From Amaricoccus solimangrovi (GTDB lineage: Bacteria > Pseudomonadota > Alphaproteobacteria > Rhodobacterales > Rhodobacteraceae): a DNA stretch of 64,000 bases. The stretch lies in the NCBI RefSeq assembly GCF_006385685.1, contig NZ_VFRP01000001.1, forward strand, positions 1 through 64,000, in the 5' to 3' direction. Numbering within the stretch: position 1 is the stretch's first letter; the number at the start of each line of letters is the position of its first letter. Shown one piece after another: positions 34,919 through 44,979 of this stretch. The notes beneath the pieces are model-generated. The model was not told where the DNA came from and made no database searches. It worked only from the letters and a program-made list of their open reading frames with translations. A program made the position numbers and the translations under genes.

Positions 34919-37900
34919 CCGCGCTCCTCCAGCCCCGCGGCGATCGAATTGCGCCGCGTGATCCAGAGCCCGGCCTCCCGCAGCCGCCGGAAACGGTCGC
35001 GGAGCGCGGCGAGCGCGCCGGGGTTCTCGCGCGCCATGAAAGCGACGATCTCCGGCCGTCCGAGCGTCGCGTCGTGATAGAGGTCGAAGAGATGGCCCGG
35101 CACCACGCCCGCGAGATGGGCGAAGGCCGCGAGATGGTCGAGCGTCGCCGCGATCTCCGCGCCGCCCCGGAAGCCGTGCCGGGCCATCCCGTCCGCCCAG
35201 TCCGGATTGGCGGCGCGGGCGCGCACGACGCGCGCGATCTCCTCCCCGAGCGCGCGGGCGCGCGGCGCCTTGGGGTTCGTCGCGTCGAGATGGTAGAGCG
35301 CGGGCATCGGCCCGCCCAGCGCGGCGGCGGCCGCGGCGAAGCCCGCCTCGTGCGCGGCGTAGTCGGCGGCGAGCAGCAGGTCGGTCTCCGGCAGGTCCTG
35401 CGCGTGAACGAAGGCCTCCGCCGCGCCGACGCGCGCCTCCAGCGCCGCGCGGGCGGGCGTGGCGGCGCCCGAGGCGTCGAGGGCGAAGGCCGAGGCCGAG
35501 AGCCACGCCTCGCCCGCCGCCGCGCGGCCTTCCGCGGTATAGTCCTCGAGCGCCCCGCCCATGCCGAGCCCGTAGGCGCCGGGCCGGGGTCCGAACACGC
35601 GCGGACCGGCGGCGCGGTAGGGGTTTTCCTCCGGCGCTTCGTCACGTTCGGTCAGCGCGGCGGCGGCTTGGTCGAACATCTGGGTGAGGCCGGGAAAGAC
35701 GTCGCGGAACAGGCCCGAGACGCGCAGCGTCACGTCGATCCGGGGCCGGCCGAGCAGCGCCAAGGGCAGGATCTCGAAGCCCGAGACCCGCTGCGACTCC
35801 GCGTCCCAGCGCGGCGCGAGGCCGGCGAGATGCAGCGCCATCGCGAATTCCTCGCCCGCCGTGCGCATCGTGGCCGAGCCCCAGAGGTCGAGCACGAGGG
35901 CGCGCGGCCAGTCGCCGTGGTCCTGCAGGTGGCGCCGCAGCAGTTCCTCCGCGAGCTTCACGCCTTGCGCGTGCGCGGCGCGCGACGGGACCGCGCGCGG
36001 ATCGGTCGTGTAGAGGTTGCGCCCCGTCGGCAGCACATCCGCCCGCCCGCGCCAGGGAGAGCCGGAGGGGCCGCCCGGCACGAAACGCCCGGCGAGCGCG
36101 GCGAGAAGGCCCGCGCGCTCGCCCGCGCCGCTCTCGCCCCGGCCGTAGACGTGGAGCCCGTCGCCGAACTGGCTCTCCTTCAGGTCGCAGACGAAACGGT
36201 CGATACGCGGGATCGCCTCGGCGGGGGACGCATCGGGGGGCAGACCGATGTCCTCCGCCACGCCGCGCGCGGCCGCCTCGGCGCGGATGTCGGCGATCAG
36301 CCGGTCGCGCCGCGCCGGGTCGAGCCCGTCCGCCGTCGCATATTCGTCCAGCATCGCCTCGAGCGGCAGCAGGTCCGGCGGCGGCGCCGAGGCGGTGAGC
36401 GGCGGCGGCGCGTGGCCGAGTGTCACCGCGCCGATCCGCCGCTTCGCCTGCGCCGCCTCGCCGGGGTCGTTGACGATGAAGGGGTAGATCACCGGCGTCG
36501 CGCCGGTCAGCGCCTCGGGCCAGCACGCGGCGGAAAGCGCGACCGACTTGCCCGGCAGCCATTCGAGCGTGCCATGCGCGCCGAGATGGATCAGCGCGTG
36601 GATGCCTTGCGCCCGAAGCCAGAGGTAGAAGGCGACGTAGCCGTGGCGGGGCACGCGCGAGAGGTCGTGGTAGTCGTCGGCGCGGGTCGCGGGCGCGCCC
36701 CGCTCGGGCTGGAGCGCGACGAGCACGTTCCCGCGCCGGGTCGCGGCGAAGCGGAAGGCGCCGTCGCGCGCGGCGGGATCCTCCGCCGGATCGCCCCAGG
36801 CGGCGGCGAGATCGGCGCGGAGCGTCTCGGGCAGGGCGGCGAGCGCGGCCGCGTAATCCGCCAGCGGCCAGGACAGGGTCTCGTCCCCGAGCGCCGCGGC
36901 GAGCGGCGCGCCCGCCCCGGTCGCGTAGCCCTCCGCCGCGAGATCGGCGAGAATGGCCTCGGTCGAGGCGAACGTGTCGAGCCCGACCGCGTGCGCCATC
37001 TGGTCCGCCCGGCCCGGATAGGTCGAGAGCACCAGCGCCAGCCGCCGCTCCGCCGCCGGGGCCGCGCCGAGCCGGTGCCAGGCCGCCACCCGGTCCGTGA
37101 CCGCCCCGATCCGTTCCGGCTCGGCGCGATGGGCGAAGCGGGAGAACTGGAGCGCCGGATCCGCCTTCGTCGGCGCCTTGAAGCTCGCCACGCCCGCGAA
37201 GATCCGGCCGTCCACCTCGGGCAGCACCACATGCATCGCGAGATCGGCGGCCGGGAGGCCGCGCGCCGAGTCCGCCCAGTCCCCGCGCCGCGCGGTCGAG
37301 AGCGCGACCTGGAACACCGGGCAGCCCGCCGCGTCGAGCGGCGAGGCGCCATCCGCGTTCTTCGCGGAGAAGGCGGTGGCATTGACGATCGCGGCCCAGG
37401 GTCCGGTTGCGAGATGCCCGCGCAGCCATTCCGCCGATGCCGGCGCCTTCAGCGAGGTGGCGAAGGCGCCATGCGCGTCGAAGCCCCGCGCCCGCAGCGC
37501 GGCGATGAGCGCGTCCACCGGCCCCGTATCGGCGGCGGTGAGATAGGCGCGGTAGAAGGTGACGAGCGCGCGCGGGCCGCGCGCGGCGGGCAGTTCCGCC
37601 AGCACGCCCCGCTCGGGATCGTAGAAGCCGTGCTCCGGCACCGCCTTCGCGCCGGGGACGGGTCCGGCGTAGAGCCCGGCGGCGAGCGCGAGCTGCGCGA
37701 GCGCCGCCTGCGCCGCCACCGCGCCCCCCTGGTCGCAGAGGTGGCCAAGCCGGCGCAGCGTCGAGACGGGCAGCGTCGAGACCGCGTCGAGCCGCGCATC
37801 CTCGCGCCCGTCCGCCGGCAGCACCGCGAGCGCGATCCCCTCGCGCCGCGCCAGGTCCTGGATCGAGGCGATCCCGTAGGGCCAGTAGGCCTCGCCGCCG

Positions 37901-38160
37901 ATCAGCCGGATCAGGATGCCCTTCGCCCCCGAAAGCGTGCGCTCGACATAGGTGTCGACCGAGAGCGGATGGGCGAGCGCCACGAGATTGGCGAGGCGAA
38001 GCGAGGGCAGGCCGCCCGCCGCCCGGTGCCAGCCGGAAGCGAAGGCGCCGAGGTCGCTGTCCGAGAAGGAGAGCACCACGAGATCGGCCGGATCCTGGCC
38101 GAGATCGGTCGGGACGGCGGTCTCCTCGAGCCCGCGGCTTTCGCGGAAGACGACATGCAT
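34915..38160 (-). CDS. cobN: Cobaltochelatase large subunit CobN
   Basis: The 1081-aa product is somewhat shorter than the roughly 1250-1275 aa of well-known CobN proteins but appears complete at both ends. The conserved chelatase block [20 protein letters not shown] lies near residue 528, with [14 protein letters not shown] and [20 protein letters not shown] further on. CobN inserts Co2+ into hydrogenobyrinic acid a,c-diamide together with CobS and CobT and ATP. cobS and cobT are not in this window. It starts 7 bases after cobW and overlaps cobG by 4. Confidence 0.93.
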   Translation of the reverse strand: MHVVFRESRGLEETAVPTDLGQDPADLVVLSFSDSDLGAFASGWHRAAGGLPSLRLANLVALAHPLSVDTYVERTLSGAKGILIRLIGGEAYWPYGIASIQDLARREGIALAVLPADGREDARLDAVSTLPVSTLRRLGHLCDQGGAVAAQAALAQLALAAGLYAGPVPGAKAVPEHGFYDPERGVLAELPAARGPRALVTFYRAYLTAADTGPVDALIAALRARGFDAHGAFATSLKAPASAEWLRGHLATGPWAAIVNATAFSAKNADGASPLDAAGCPVFQVALSTARRGDWADSARGLPAADLAMHVVLPEVDGRIFAGVASFKAPTKADPALQFSRFAHRAEPERIGAVTDRVAAWHRLGAAPAAERRLALVLSTYPGRADQMAHAVGLDTFASTEAILADLAAEGYATGAGAPLAAALGDETLSWPLADYAAALAALPETLRADLAAAWGDPAEDPAARDGAFRFAATRRGNVLVALQPERGAPATRADDYHDLSRVPRHGYVAFYLWLRAQGIHALIHLGAHGTLEWLPGKSVALSAACWPEALTGATPVIYPFIVNDPGEAAQAKRRIGAVTLGHAPPPLTASAPPPDLLPLEAMLDEYATADGLDPARRDRLIADIRAEAAARGVAEDIGLPPDASPAEAIPRIDRFVCDLKESQFGDGLHVYGRGESGAGERAGLLAALAGRFVPGGPSGSPWRGRADVLPTGRNLYTTDPRAVPSRAAHAQGVKLAEELLRRHLQDHGDWPRALVLDLWGSATMRTAGEEFAMALHLAGLAPRWDAESQRVSGFEILPLALLGRPRIDVTLRVSGLFRDVFPGLTQMFDQAAAALTERDEAPEENPYRAAGPRVFGPRPGAYGLGMGGALEDYTAEGRAAAGEAWLSASAFALDASGAATPARAALEARVGAAEAFVHAQDLPETDLLLAADYAAHEAGFAAAAAALGGPMPALYHLDATNPKAPRARALGEEIARVVRARAANPDWADGMARHGFRGGAEIAATLDHLAAFAHLAGVVPGHLFDLYHDATLGRPEIVAFMARENPGALAALRDRFRRLREAGLWITRRNSIAAGLEERG

Positions 38161-38167
38161 GGCGGGA

Positions 38168-39211
38168 TCAGGCCCCCGTTGTCTCCGCTTCCGCGCCGGA
38201 GAGCAGAATCGCGCGGATCGCGTCGGCGTCGATATCGTCGCGTTCCGCGATCACCACAAGGGCGGAGGCGCGCGGCCCGGCGCCCCAAGGCCGGTCGTAC
38301 TGCGTCCGCACCCGCTCGCCCACCGCCTGCACCAGCAGCCGCATCGGCTTGCCCGCGACGGCGACATGGCCCTTGACGCGCAGCGCCCGGCGCTCGCGCG
38401 CGAGCCGGGCGACGGCGGCCGCGACCGCCTCCGGCGTCGCGACCTCGGGCATCTCGACGACGATGGAGTCGAAATCGTCGTGCTCGTGCTCCTCCTCGCC
38501 GTCGTGATGGGAGGGGCGCGACGCGAGATCCGCCTCCGCCGCCGCGTCGAGGCCGAGGATCACGCGGGGGTCGATCACGCCCTCGCTGACGGTCAGGATC
38601 GGCAGGGGCCGGGGCAGTTCCGCCTCGATCGCGGCCTTCGCCGCCGCGACGCCCTCCGGCCCCGCGAGATCGGCCTTCGAGAGCAGCACCACGTCGGCGC
38701 AGGCGAGCTGGTCCTCGAATACCTCCGAGAGCGGCGTCTCGTGCTCCGGCGCGTCCTGGGGCAGGGTCGTGTCGGGGGCGAAATGCCCGGCCGCCACGGC
38801 TTCCGCGTCCGCGACCGTCACCACCCCGTCGACGGTGATGCGCGAGCGGATCGCGGGCCAGTCGAAGGCCTTCAGGAGCGGCTTCGGCAGCGCGAGGCCG
38901 GAGGTCTCGATCACGATGTGATCCGGCCGCTCCGGCAGCGCGAGCAGGCTTTCCATCGTCGGGATGAACTCGTCCGCGACCGCGCAGCAGATGCAGCCGT
39001 TCGCCAGCTCGACGATGTTCGCCTCCGGACAGTTCGCATCCGCGCAGTCGCGCAGCAGCGCGCCGTCGATGCCGACCGCGCCGAATTCGTTCACCAGCAC
39101 CGCGAGCCGCCGGCCGCCCGGATTGGCCATCAGGTGCCGGATCAGCGTCGTCTTGCCCGCCCCGAGGAAGCCGGTGACGATGGTGACGGGGATCTTCGCG
39201 AGGTCGGTCAT
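38168..39211 (-). CDS. cobW: CobW-family GTPase / metallochaperone
   Basis: The 347-aa G3E GTPase has a P-loop GFLGAGKTT at about 14-22, the metal-binding GCICC motif near 72-76 and switch/guanine motifs (LLSKADLAG). A His/Glu/Asp-rich stretch, HHDGEEEHEHDD, lies near residues 234-245 and could bind metal. The CobW C-terminal domain starts at about 250. It probably delivers Co2+ to the CobNST chelatase. It lies between DUF1636 and cobN in the riboswitch operon. Confidence 0.92.
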   Translation of the reverse strand: MTDLAKIPVTIVTGFLGAGKTTLIRHLMANPGGRRLAVLVNEFGAVGIDGALLRDCADANCPEANIVELANGCICCAVADEFIPTMESLLALPERPDHIVIETSGLALPKPLLKAFDWPAIRSRITVDGVVTVADAEAVAAGHFAPDTTLPQDAPEHETPLSEVFEDQLACADVVLLSKADLAGPEGVAAAKAAIEAELPRPLPILTVSEGVIDPRVILGLDAAAEADLASRPSHHDGEEEHEHDDFDSIVVEMPEVATPEAVAAAVARLARERRALRVKGHVAVAGKPMRLLVQAVGERVRTQYDRPWGAGPRASALVVIAERDDIDADAIRAILLSGAEAETTGA

Positions 39212-39223
39212 GCGGGGTCCGTT

Positions 39224-39625
39224 TCAGAGAGGGGGGACGCGGGCGATGGCATTGCGCCGTAAGACGAGCGGCCGCTCGCGCCAGGGGATGAGACCGTCCG
39301 GCGTCGCCGCGTAGGCCGCGGCGCCGGCGAGGATGTCCGGGGCGTCCCGGGCGGGATCGAGGTTGCCGTAGACGTAGGTCCATCGGCCGGGGGCGCTCAG
39401 CGCCACGGCGCAGCCGTTGGAACAGGCGGAGAGGCATTCGACGGCGCGGATCCGCACGCCCTCCGGCGCCGGCCCCCCGCTCAGCGCGTCGAGCATCGCC
39501 GCGCCGGGGCGGCGGTCGCCCGGCGGCGCGTCGGCGCGGCGGCAGGTCACGCAGACGCTGAGCGTCGCGAGATCGCCCTCCGCCTCCGCGCCCGTCTCCA
39601 CCAGCGTTCCGTCTCTTCCGTCCAT
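39224..39625 (-). CDS. DUF1636 cysteine-rich protein, first gene of the riboswitch operon
   Basis: The 133-aa product starts at ATG 39625 after a GAGGCGAGGCG stretch. It has cysteines at about 25 and 28 (SVCVTCRR) and 64, 68 and 72 (ECLSACSNGC). This pattern matches the DUF1636 family, which resembles thioredoxin-like [2Fe-2S] ferredoxins. Its place directly behind a cobalamin riboswitch and before cobW suggests a cobalt-related or redox role in corrin synthesis. The function is not established. The next gene, cobW, starts 12 bases after its stop. Confidence 0.8.
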   Translation of the reverse strand: MDGRDGTLVETGAEAEGDLATLSVCVTCRRADAPPGDRRPGAAMLDALSGGPAPEGVRIRAVECLSACSNGCAVALSAPGRWTYVYGNLDPARDAPDILAGAAAYAATPDGLIPWRERPLVLRRNAIARVPPL

Positions 39626-39648
39626 CGCCTCGCCTCGTGTCGGGGGAT

Positions 39649-39683
39649 GGGCGCCAGCGGGGCGCGCGCGGGAGGCGGCGCCC
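39649..39683 (-). promoter_or_regulatory. Candidate expression-platform hairpin of the cobalamin riboswitch
   Basis: GGGCGCC (39649-39655) and GGCGCCC (39677-39683) can pair across a GC-rich loop between the aptamer and the DUF1636 start codon. It ends 24 bases before the ATG. It may act as a terminator or block ribosome access, but there is no T-run, which favours translational control or factor-dependent termination. Confidence 0.35.
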
Positions 39684-39721
39684 GAGCCGGTCGCGGATCA
39701 CCCCGTCCGCCCGTCGTTTCG

Positions 39722-39925
39722 CGCTGGCAGGTCTCCCGGCTCGCGGATCCCGGGCGTCACGCCCATCGAGCGCCGCCCTTCCCAGCCCCCTCGAAGCGAT
39801 CGGGGCCAGTGGATCGGCGCTCTCTCCGGTCACGGTCGCGGGGGCGGCTGGCCTCGGGGGCGGGGCCCCTAGCGCATTCCCTCTTCGCCTGTCATAGACA
39901 GGAACCAGTGCCGGCCCACCTGAGG
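39722..39925 (-). ncRNA. Cobalamin (AdoCbl) riboswitch
   Basis: On the minus strand the order of conserved AdoCbl-riboswitch elements is present. First is a 5' paired region with GGTTCCTGTCTATGACAGG and GAAGAGGGAATGCG. Then comes the GCCGCCCCCGCGACCGTGA core, the CCACTGG segment, a GGGAAGG stretch and the B12 box AGCCGGGAGACCTGCC (39726-39741). It lies about 100 bases before the DUF1636 start. It should reduce expression of DUF1636-cobW-N-G-H-I-J when adenosylcobalamin is abundant. The exact 5' end is approximate. Confidence 0.93.
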
Positions 39926-39962
39926 CGAGGCGTCCCCCCTTGTCAAGCGAGGAGCGCGCGCG

Positions 39963-40586
39963 ATGAGCGAGACCGAGGACATCGAGGAAGCGGCCCGCCA
40001 CGCCGCGAAGATGGCGCGGATCAAGGCGGCGCGTGACCGGATGATGGCGACGAAGGAGGGCGAGAAGGGCCTTGTCATCGTCCATACCGGCGCGGGCAAG
40101 GGCAAGAGCTCCTCGGGCTTCGGCATGATCCTGCGCTGCGTCGCGCATGGGATGCCCTGCGCGGTGGTGCAGTTCATCAAGGGCGCCTGGGACACCGGGG
40201 AGCGGCGGCTGCTCACCACGCATTTCGGCGGGCTCTGCCAGTTCCACGCGATGGGCGAGGGCTTCACCTGGGAGACGCAGGACAAGGCCCGCGACATCGC
40301 CGCCGCCCGCGCCGGGTGGGAGAAGGCGAAGGAGCTGATCCGCGATCCGGCGATCCGGATGGTGCTGCTCGACGAGATCAACATCGCGCTCCGCTACGGC
40401 TATCTCGATCTCGCCGAGGTGCTCGGCTTCCTCGCGGCGGAGAAGCCGCCGATGACCCATGTGGTGCTGACCGGCCGCAACGCCGCGCCGGAACTGATCG
40501 AGGCGGCGGATCTCGTCACCGAGATGACGCTGGTGAAGCACCCGTTCCGGGGCGGGATCCGGGCGCAGCCGGGGGTGGAGTTCTAG
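39963..40586 (+). CDS. cobO: Cob(I)yrinic acid a,c-diamide adenosyltransferase CobO
   Basis: The 207-aa product has an N-terminal helix ([20 protein letters not shown]), then a P-loop-like [18 protein letters not shown] at about 41-58. [17 protein letters not shown] and [20 protein letters not shown] are family hallmarks. It transfers adenosyl from ATP to cob(I)alamin precursors, forming the Co-C bond. It is divergent from the riboswitch operon, with about 38 bases between its start and the aptamer's 5' end. A GAGGAG ribosome site is present. Confidence 0.93.
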   Translation: MSETEDIEEAARHAAKMARIKAARDRMMATKEGEKGLVIVHTGAGKGKSSSGFGMILRCVAHGMPCAVVQFIKGAWDTGERRLLTTHFGGLCQFHAMGEGFTWETQDKARDIAAARAGWEKAKELIRDPAIRMVLLDEINIALRYGYLDLAEVLGFLAAEKPPMTHVVLTGRNAAPELIEAADLVTEMTLVKHPFRGGIRAQPGVEF

Positions 40587-40595
40587 GCCCCGTAG

Positions 40596-40613
40596 GGCGG
40601 ACATTTGTCCGCC
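40596..40613 (+). terminator. Hairpin between cobO and cobQ
   Basis: GGCGGAC, loop ATTT, GTCCGCC forms a 7-bp stem ten bases after the cobO stop. It is followed by TTCGCTT and then a run of imperfect CTCCGCCTTCGC-like repeats up to the cobQ start. It may be a weak terminator or an mRNA-stabilising element between the two genes. Confidence 0.5.
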
Positions 40614-40683
40614 TTCGCTTCACTCCGCCTTCGCCTCACTCCGCCGTCGCTTCGACGACCCCGCCAACCCATCCGGAGCCCAG

Positions 40684-42135
40684 ATGCCCGCTCTCATGAT
40701 CCAGGGAACCGGCTCCAACGTCGGAAAGTCGCTCCTCGTCGCCGGCCTCTGCCGCGCCGCCCGCGCGCGCGGCCTCTCCGTCGCGCCGTTCAAGCCGCAG
40801 AACATGTCGAACAACGCGGCGGTGACGGCCGACGGTGGCGAGATCGGCCGGGCGCAGGCGCTGCAGGCGCTGGCCTGCGGCCTCGCCCCCGTGACCGACA
40901 TGAACCCGGTGCTGCTGAAACCGGAGACCGACACCGGCGCGCAGGTCGTCGTCCAGGGCCGCCGGGTCGCGACCTGCCGCGCCCGCGACTACGCGGCGAT
41001 GAAGCCCGGCCTCATGGCCCCGGTGCTCGAAAGCTTCCGGAGGCTCGCGGCGACGCACGACCTCGTGGTGGTCGAGGGCGCGGGCAGTCCGGCGGAGGTG
41101 AACCTCCGCGCGGGCGACATCGCCAACATGGGCTTCGCAGCGGCCGCCGGCGTGCCGGTCGTACTCGCGGGCGACATCGACCGGGGTGGGGTGATCGCGC
41201 AGATCGTGGGCACCAAGGCGGTGCTCGACCCGGCGGATGCCGCGCGGATCGAGGGTTTCATCATCAACCGCTTCCGGGGCGATCCCTCCCTCTTCGACGA
41301 CGGCTACCGGATGATCGCCGAGCGTACCGGCTGGCGCGGCTTCGGCGTGCTGCCGTTCCTTCCGGAGGCGGCGCGGCTGCCGGCGGAGGACGCGCTCGAC
41401 CTGCCCTCCGCCGCCAGGGCGGGGGCGGGCACGCGCATCGTCTGCCTCGCCTTGTCGCGCATTGCCAATTTCGACGATCTCGATCCGCTCGCGGCCGAGC
41501 CCGGCCTCGCCGTCGGCATGGTCCGGCCCGGGGAGGCGATCCCGGGCGACGCCGCGGTGGTGATCGTGCCGGGCACGAAATCGACCCGGGGCGATCTCGC
41601 CTTCCTCCGCGCCCAGGGCTGGGACATCGACCTGATCGCGCATCACCGGCGGGGCGGGCATGTGCTCGGCATCTGCGGCGGCTACCAGATGCTCGGACGC
41701 TCCGTCGCGGATCCCGAGGGGATCGAGGGGCCGCCGGGCGAGACGCCGGGGCTCGGACTGCTCGACGTGACCACGGTGATGCGGGGCGACAAGACCCTGC
41801 GCGAGGTGCGCGGTCGCCATGTCGCGACCGGCCAGCCGATCCGGGGCTACGAGATCCACATCGGCCGGAGCGAAGGGCCGGACCGCGCCCGCCCCTTCGC
41901 CCTGGTCGAGGGGGAGGGGCCGGAGGGCGCGCGCGCGCCCGACGGGCGGGTCGCGGGCAGCTATCTTCACGGCATGTTCGCCGGCGACGCCTTCCGCGCC
42001 GCCTGGCTCGCCCGGCTCGGCGCCCCGGCCGCCTGCGACGACCACGGCGCCGGCGTCGAACGCGCGCTCGACGCGCTCGCCGCGCATATGGAGCGGCACC
42101 TCGATGTCGAGGGGCTGCTGGCACTGGCGAAATGA
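40684..42135 (+). CDS. cobQ: Cobyric acid synthase CobQ
   Basis: The 483-aa product has an N-terminal synthetase domain with [19 protein letters not shown] and [20 protein letters not shown]. The C-terminal class I glutamine amidotransferase-like domain has the nucleophile Cys at about 331 in [11 protein letters not shown]. It amidates the b, d, e and g side chains of adenosylcobyrinic acid diamide. It lies 98 bases downstream of cobO. The 220 bases after its stop have no gene; a GGTCTGGGGCTTTTT stretch near 42215 could terminate transcription. Confidence 0.94.
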   Translation: MPALMIQGTGSNVGKSLLVAGLCRAARARGLSVAPFKPQNMSNNAAVTADGGEIGRAQALQALACGLAPVTDMNPVLLKPETDTGAQVVVQGRRVATCRARDYAAMKPGLMAPVLESFRRLAATHDLVVVEGAGSPAEVNLRAGDIANMGFAAAAGVPVVLAGDIDRGGVIAQIVGTKAVLDPADAARIEGFIINRFRGDPSLFDDGYRMIAERTGWRGFGVLPFLPEAARLPAEDALDLPSAARAGAGTRIVCLALSRIANFDDLDPLAAEPGLAVGMVRPGEAIPGDAAVVIVPGTKSTRGDLAFLRAQGWDIDLIAHHRRGGHVLGICGGYQMLGRSVADPEGIEGPPGETPGLGLLDVTTVMRGDKTLREVRGRHVATGQPIRGYEIHIGRSEGPDRARPFALVEGEGPEGARAPDGRVAGSYLHGMFAGDAFRAAWLARLGAPAACDDHGAGVERALDALAAHMERHLDVEGLLALAK

Positions 42136-42358
42136 GAGGCGGTCGAAGGAGATACAGCCTGAAGTTGAGAAAAGCCTGGCGATCCCGCCCCTGATTCGGT
42201 CCCGGAAAGACGTCGGTCTGGGGCTTTTTGTGTCAACAATGTCACGATTTGGCCATTTATTAACCTTCGAACGGGCGCCCTCTCGCCTTCGGAGCGATTT
42301 TATTGCAATGTGAATTTGGGGGACGCGATTCGCGTCAGCGTTGTGTGGGGTTGTTTAG

Positions 42359-42838
42359 ATGAAGCGGCTTGTGCTGCTGGCATTGCTTGCCAGCGCGTCG
42401 GCGAGTTATGCCGGTACGGTGACGTCACTTTCGGATTTCACGCCTGATCTTTCGGCGGTGCGCAATATCAGGCGCGATGGTCCCTATGCCAGCGAATGGA
42501 GTCTGCCGGCGGCGCTGGGCAATCTCGCCGATCACGAGGGCCGGAGCGCCGGCAGCTTCGACGATGGCGGCCGGGGGATGCTGAAGTTCGCGGTGAAGGC
42601 CGGGGCCGACGGCAAGGCGACCATCGCCTTCCAGGACGTGGGCGACACGAAGTACTTCAAGAGCTTCAAGGTCAACGGCCACAAGATCGACATTCCCGAA
42701 CCGCGCAAGAACGGCTCGATCCTGCGGGTTCTGGTCGATCTCGGGAGCGCGGGCTGGCACAAGGTCGTCGCGGTGACCGAACTCAAGGGCACGCGCCCCG
42801 GGCGCCAGGACGGCTTCTCGGTCTGCCGCCGCCACTGA
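42359..42838 (+). CDS. Hypothetical secreted protein
   Basis: The 159-aa product begins with a clear signal peptide (MKRLVLLALLASASASYAG). The mature part is rich in Gly, Asp and Lys and reads like a small beta-rich periplasmic domain (for example GSFDDGGRGMLKFAVKAG and SILRVLVDLGSAGWHKVVAV). One Cys lies near the C-terminus (SVCRRH). No family is recognised. Upstream, the sequence is AT-rich around 42220-42310, a likely promoter region. It stands alone between cobQ and the convergent cobC. Confidence 0.65.
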   Translation: MKRLVLLALLASASASYAGTVTSLSDFTPDLSAVRNIRRDGPYASEWSLPAALGNLADHEGRSAGSFDDGGRGMLKFAVKAGADGKATIAFQDVGDTKYFKSFKVNGHKIDIPEPRKNGSILRVLVDLGSAGWHKVVAVTELKGTRPGRQDGFSVCRRH

Positions 42839-42871
42839 GCGCGGCGGCACCCGTCGTCGGCGCGCGGGCGC

Positions 42872-43849
42872 TCAGCCGGCCAGGGCTAGGCAAAGCCGGT
42901 CCCATTCCGGCTCGCTGCCCGGCAGGCCCAGCCTGATCCAGGACGCCGACCACGGAAAGACGCGGGACCAGATACGGTGCGCGGCGAGCCTGTCGCGCGC
43001 CGCTTCCGCCCCCGGCGTGCCATAGAGCCGGAACAGCGCCGTGCCGCCGGCCGGCGACCAGCCAGCCGACGCGGCGAGCGCGTCGATGCGCGGAACCTCC
43101 GCGGCGAGGCGCGCGCGCGTCGCCTCCGCCCAGGCATCGTCGGCGAGCGCCGCCCGGCCGATCGCGATCGCGGGGCCGGACACGGGCCAGGGCCCGGCCA
43201 TCGCGCGGAGCGCGGCGATCTCGGCCGGCGCGCCGGTGACGAAGCCGAGCCGCAGGCCGGCGAGACCGTGGAACTTGCCGAAGGACCGCAGCGTGAGGAT
43301 GTTCGGCGGCCGCGCCCCGGGCAGAAGCGACAGCTCCGGGCAGACGTCGGCGAAGCTCTCGTCCACCACCAGCCGGCCGACCCGGCCGGCGAGCCGCCGG
43401 AGCGCCTCGGGCGCGTGCCGCCTTCCGTCGGGATTGTTGGGATTGGCGAGAAAGGCCAGTTCGGCGCCTTCGAGCGCGTCGATGGAGGCGACCTCCGCGA
43501 CCGTCCAGCCGGCGGCGGCGAGCGCGCCGGCATATTCGTTGTAGGTCGGCGCGAGCACGCGCGCCGCGCCCGGCGCGCCGAGCCGCGGGATCGCCTGGAT
43601 CGCCGCCTGCGCGCCGGCGAGGGCGAGGGTCTCGCTTCCGTCCCGCTCCGCCACGCGCCAGGCCCGCCGCGCCTCCCGTTCGAGCTCCGCGATCTCGGCC
43701 CGCGTCGGCAGCGCCCGCAGGGCGGCCGCGGACGGGGGCGGGGCCGGATAGGGGCGGCGGTTGATGCCGGTCGAAAGGTCGATCCAGGCTTCCGCCGGCC
43801 CGCCATGGCGCCGGATCGCCTGATCGAGATCGCCGCCGTGATCGCGCAT
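42872..43849 (-). CDS. cobC: L-threonine-O-3-phosphate decarboxylase-type aminotransferase (CobC/CobD)
   Basis: The 325-aa class I/II PLP enzyme starts at ATG 43849 after a GGGAGGTGGG ribosome site. HGGDLDQAIRRHGGPAEAWI and DLSTGINRRPYP are the typical family start; FLANPNNPDGR and SFGKFHGLAGLRLGFVTGAP carry the PLP-binding region with the Lys. In the aerobic-pathway nomenclature this is CobC, giving (R)-1-amino-2-propanol phosphate for the nucleotide loop. It is the only nucleotide-loop gene here, and its usual partner cobD (cbiB) is not adjacent. Confidence 0.85.
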   Translation of the reverse strand: MRDHGGDLDQAIRRHGGPAEAWIDLSTGINRRPYPAPPPSAAALRALPTRAEIAELEREARRAWRVAERDGSETLALAGAQAAIQAIPRLGAPGAARVLAPTYNEYAGALAAAGWTVAEVASIDALEGAELAFLANPNNPDGRRHAPEALRRLAGRVGRLVVDESFADVCPELSLLPGARPPNILTLRSFGKFHGLAGLRLGFVTGAPAEIAALRAMAGPWPVSGPAIAIGRAALADDAWAEATRARLAAEVPRIDALAASAGWSPAGGTALFRLYGTPGAEAARDRLAAHRIWSRVFPWSASWIRLGLPGSEPEWDRLCLALAG

Positions 43850-44667
43850 GTCCCACCTCCCGAACTCCGCGCGGTGCCTTAGCAGATGCGCGCCCGGCGA
43901 TGAAGGCGGTCCGCGACGCCGTCCCCGCGCCCGCGCTTCATGCCCGGCTCGGGGCAAGGTCTGGCATCGCCTCCGCTTCCCCCCCACGGAGCGGGTTGCC
44001 GCCGCGCGGGGTAGCGGCCTTGCCCGGGCCAGGGAGAAGATCGCGCTCGCCAACCTCGCCTGCGACATGCGCCGCCTGCTCTCGCAGGAGCCGCCTCGGC
44101 CGGAGCGGCCTCGCAGCCTACCCGGGGGATACGGTCCCCAGCGGGGCCGGGGCCCGGAAGCCTCGCGGGCCGCTTCCGGGGCCGCGTCGCGCTGCTCGCG
44201 CCTCGGATCGCACCGGCAAAAAGAGGAACCCGCGGGTCCACAGCCTTGCAGGGCAGGGAGCACCGCCCCCGGATCGAGATCGGCGCGTGCGGCGCGACCC
44301 GGAGCGAGTGGGCCGGAAGCGCGGCGGGAAAGCAGCGAAGGGTTCGGCGCGGCATCGACCCGGGCGCGAGCCTCCCCGCGGGGAGGCCGCGTGCGATGCC
44401 GCGGAGCCTCTGGTCAGGAGGCGGGACGCGGACTGAAGAGAGCGCGGCCTTCCCTTTGGTCATGGCCGGCGCCCGACGCGGATCCGTCGCGTCGGCGGGA
44501 GGCGACGGAAGAGCCGCCGCCGTCCGCGTGAGGCGACGGAAGGGACGGGAGCGCCACGGCGGCCGGGCGCCCCGGCCGGAGCGCCCGGCCGACTTTCCGG
44601 CCCGGCCTGGCCGCGGCGGAAATGGAGGCGCTCCGTCCCAGGCCCGAAGGCCGGGCGCGGCGGGGGG
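43850..44667. other. About 820 bases without a convincing gene
   Basis: All open frames here are Arg/Pro/Gly-rich and lack ribosome sites, on both strands. The DNA is extremely GC-rich with several local inverted repeats (for instance around 44130-44200). The only protein-like signal is a short stretch near 44020-44090, described separately. I searched for a second cobalamin riboswitch ahead of cobC and found only a poor partial match. Confidence 0.5.
44022..44093 (+). pseudogene. Possible 3' remnant of a DDE transposase
   Basis: One plus-strand frame reads LARAREKIALANLACDMRRL, resembling the C-terminal helix of several IS5/IS1182-type DDE transposases (RA.AKIALANLAYNMRRL-like). Nothing recognisable lies before it except a few basic residues, and the frame continues as low-complexity sequence. 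This is a resemblance by eye only. If right, the gene-free stretch is a decayed insertion site. Confidence 0.25.
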
Positions 44668-44979
44668 TCACTCGCCGCAGGAATAGAACCGCGTCCGTGT
44701 CGCGCGCAGGCAGCGGCCGCCCCGGTCGTAGAGTTCGCAGGAGGTCTGCTCGCCCGCGAAACGCGCGGGCGGGGCGCGGCCGTCGGCGCGGCACTGGTTG
44801 TCGGCGGTCGCGAGCGCCGCGCGCCAGTCGGGTTCGACCGGATCGAACAGGGTGCGTGTCGAGGCCAGCGTGACGATGCCGTCGGCGGGATTGCCGCCGC
44901 TGACCCGGGGCGTCACGACCGGGGCGGGCGCGGCGCAGCCCGCGAGCAGGGTGAGGCAGGCAACCGTGCTGGCGCGCAT
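44668..44979 (-). CDS. YecR-like lipoprotein
   Basis: The 103-aa product starts at ATG 44979 with a lipoprotein signal peptide (MRASTVACLTLLAGCAAPAP; lipobox LAGC). The mature part, SGGNPADGIVTLASTRTLFD and then WRAALATADNQCRADGRAP, follows the YecR-like lipofamily pattern with paired cysteines (QCRADG, TSCELY, GRCL, YSCGE). In other bacteria such proteins are flagellum-associated or of unknown role; there is no flagellar context here. An upstream ATG at 45000 is possible but would give a poorer signal sequence. Confidence 0.65.
   Translation of the reverse strand: MRASTVACLTLLAGCAAPAPVVTPRVSGGNPADGIVTLASTRTLFDPVEPDWRAALATADNQCRADGRAPPARFAGEQTSCELYDRGGRCLRATRTRFYSCGE

Noticed and set aside
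35074-38376. 1100-aa open frame on the plus strand opposite cobN
   Set aside because: Composition is Arg/Gly-rich without domain motifs, and cobN on the minus strand carries conserved chelatase motifs.
43850-44010. Second cobalamin riboswitch upstream of cobC
   Set aside because: GATGCCAGACCTTGCC only loosely resembles a B12 box and the other conserved elements are missing or out of order.
43879-44463. 194-aa minus-strand frame starting MTKGKAALSS
   Set aside because: Low-complexity Pro/Arg-rich sequence with no ribosome site; typical of a GC-rich shadow.
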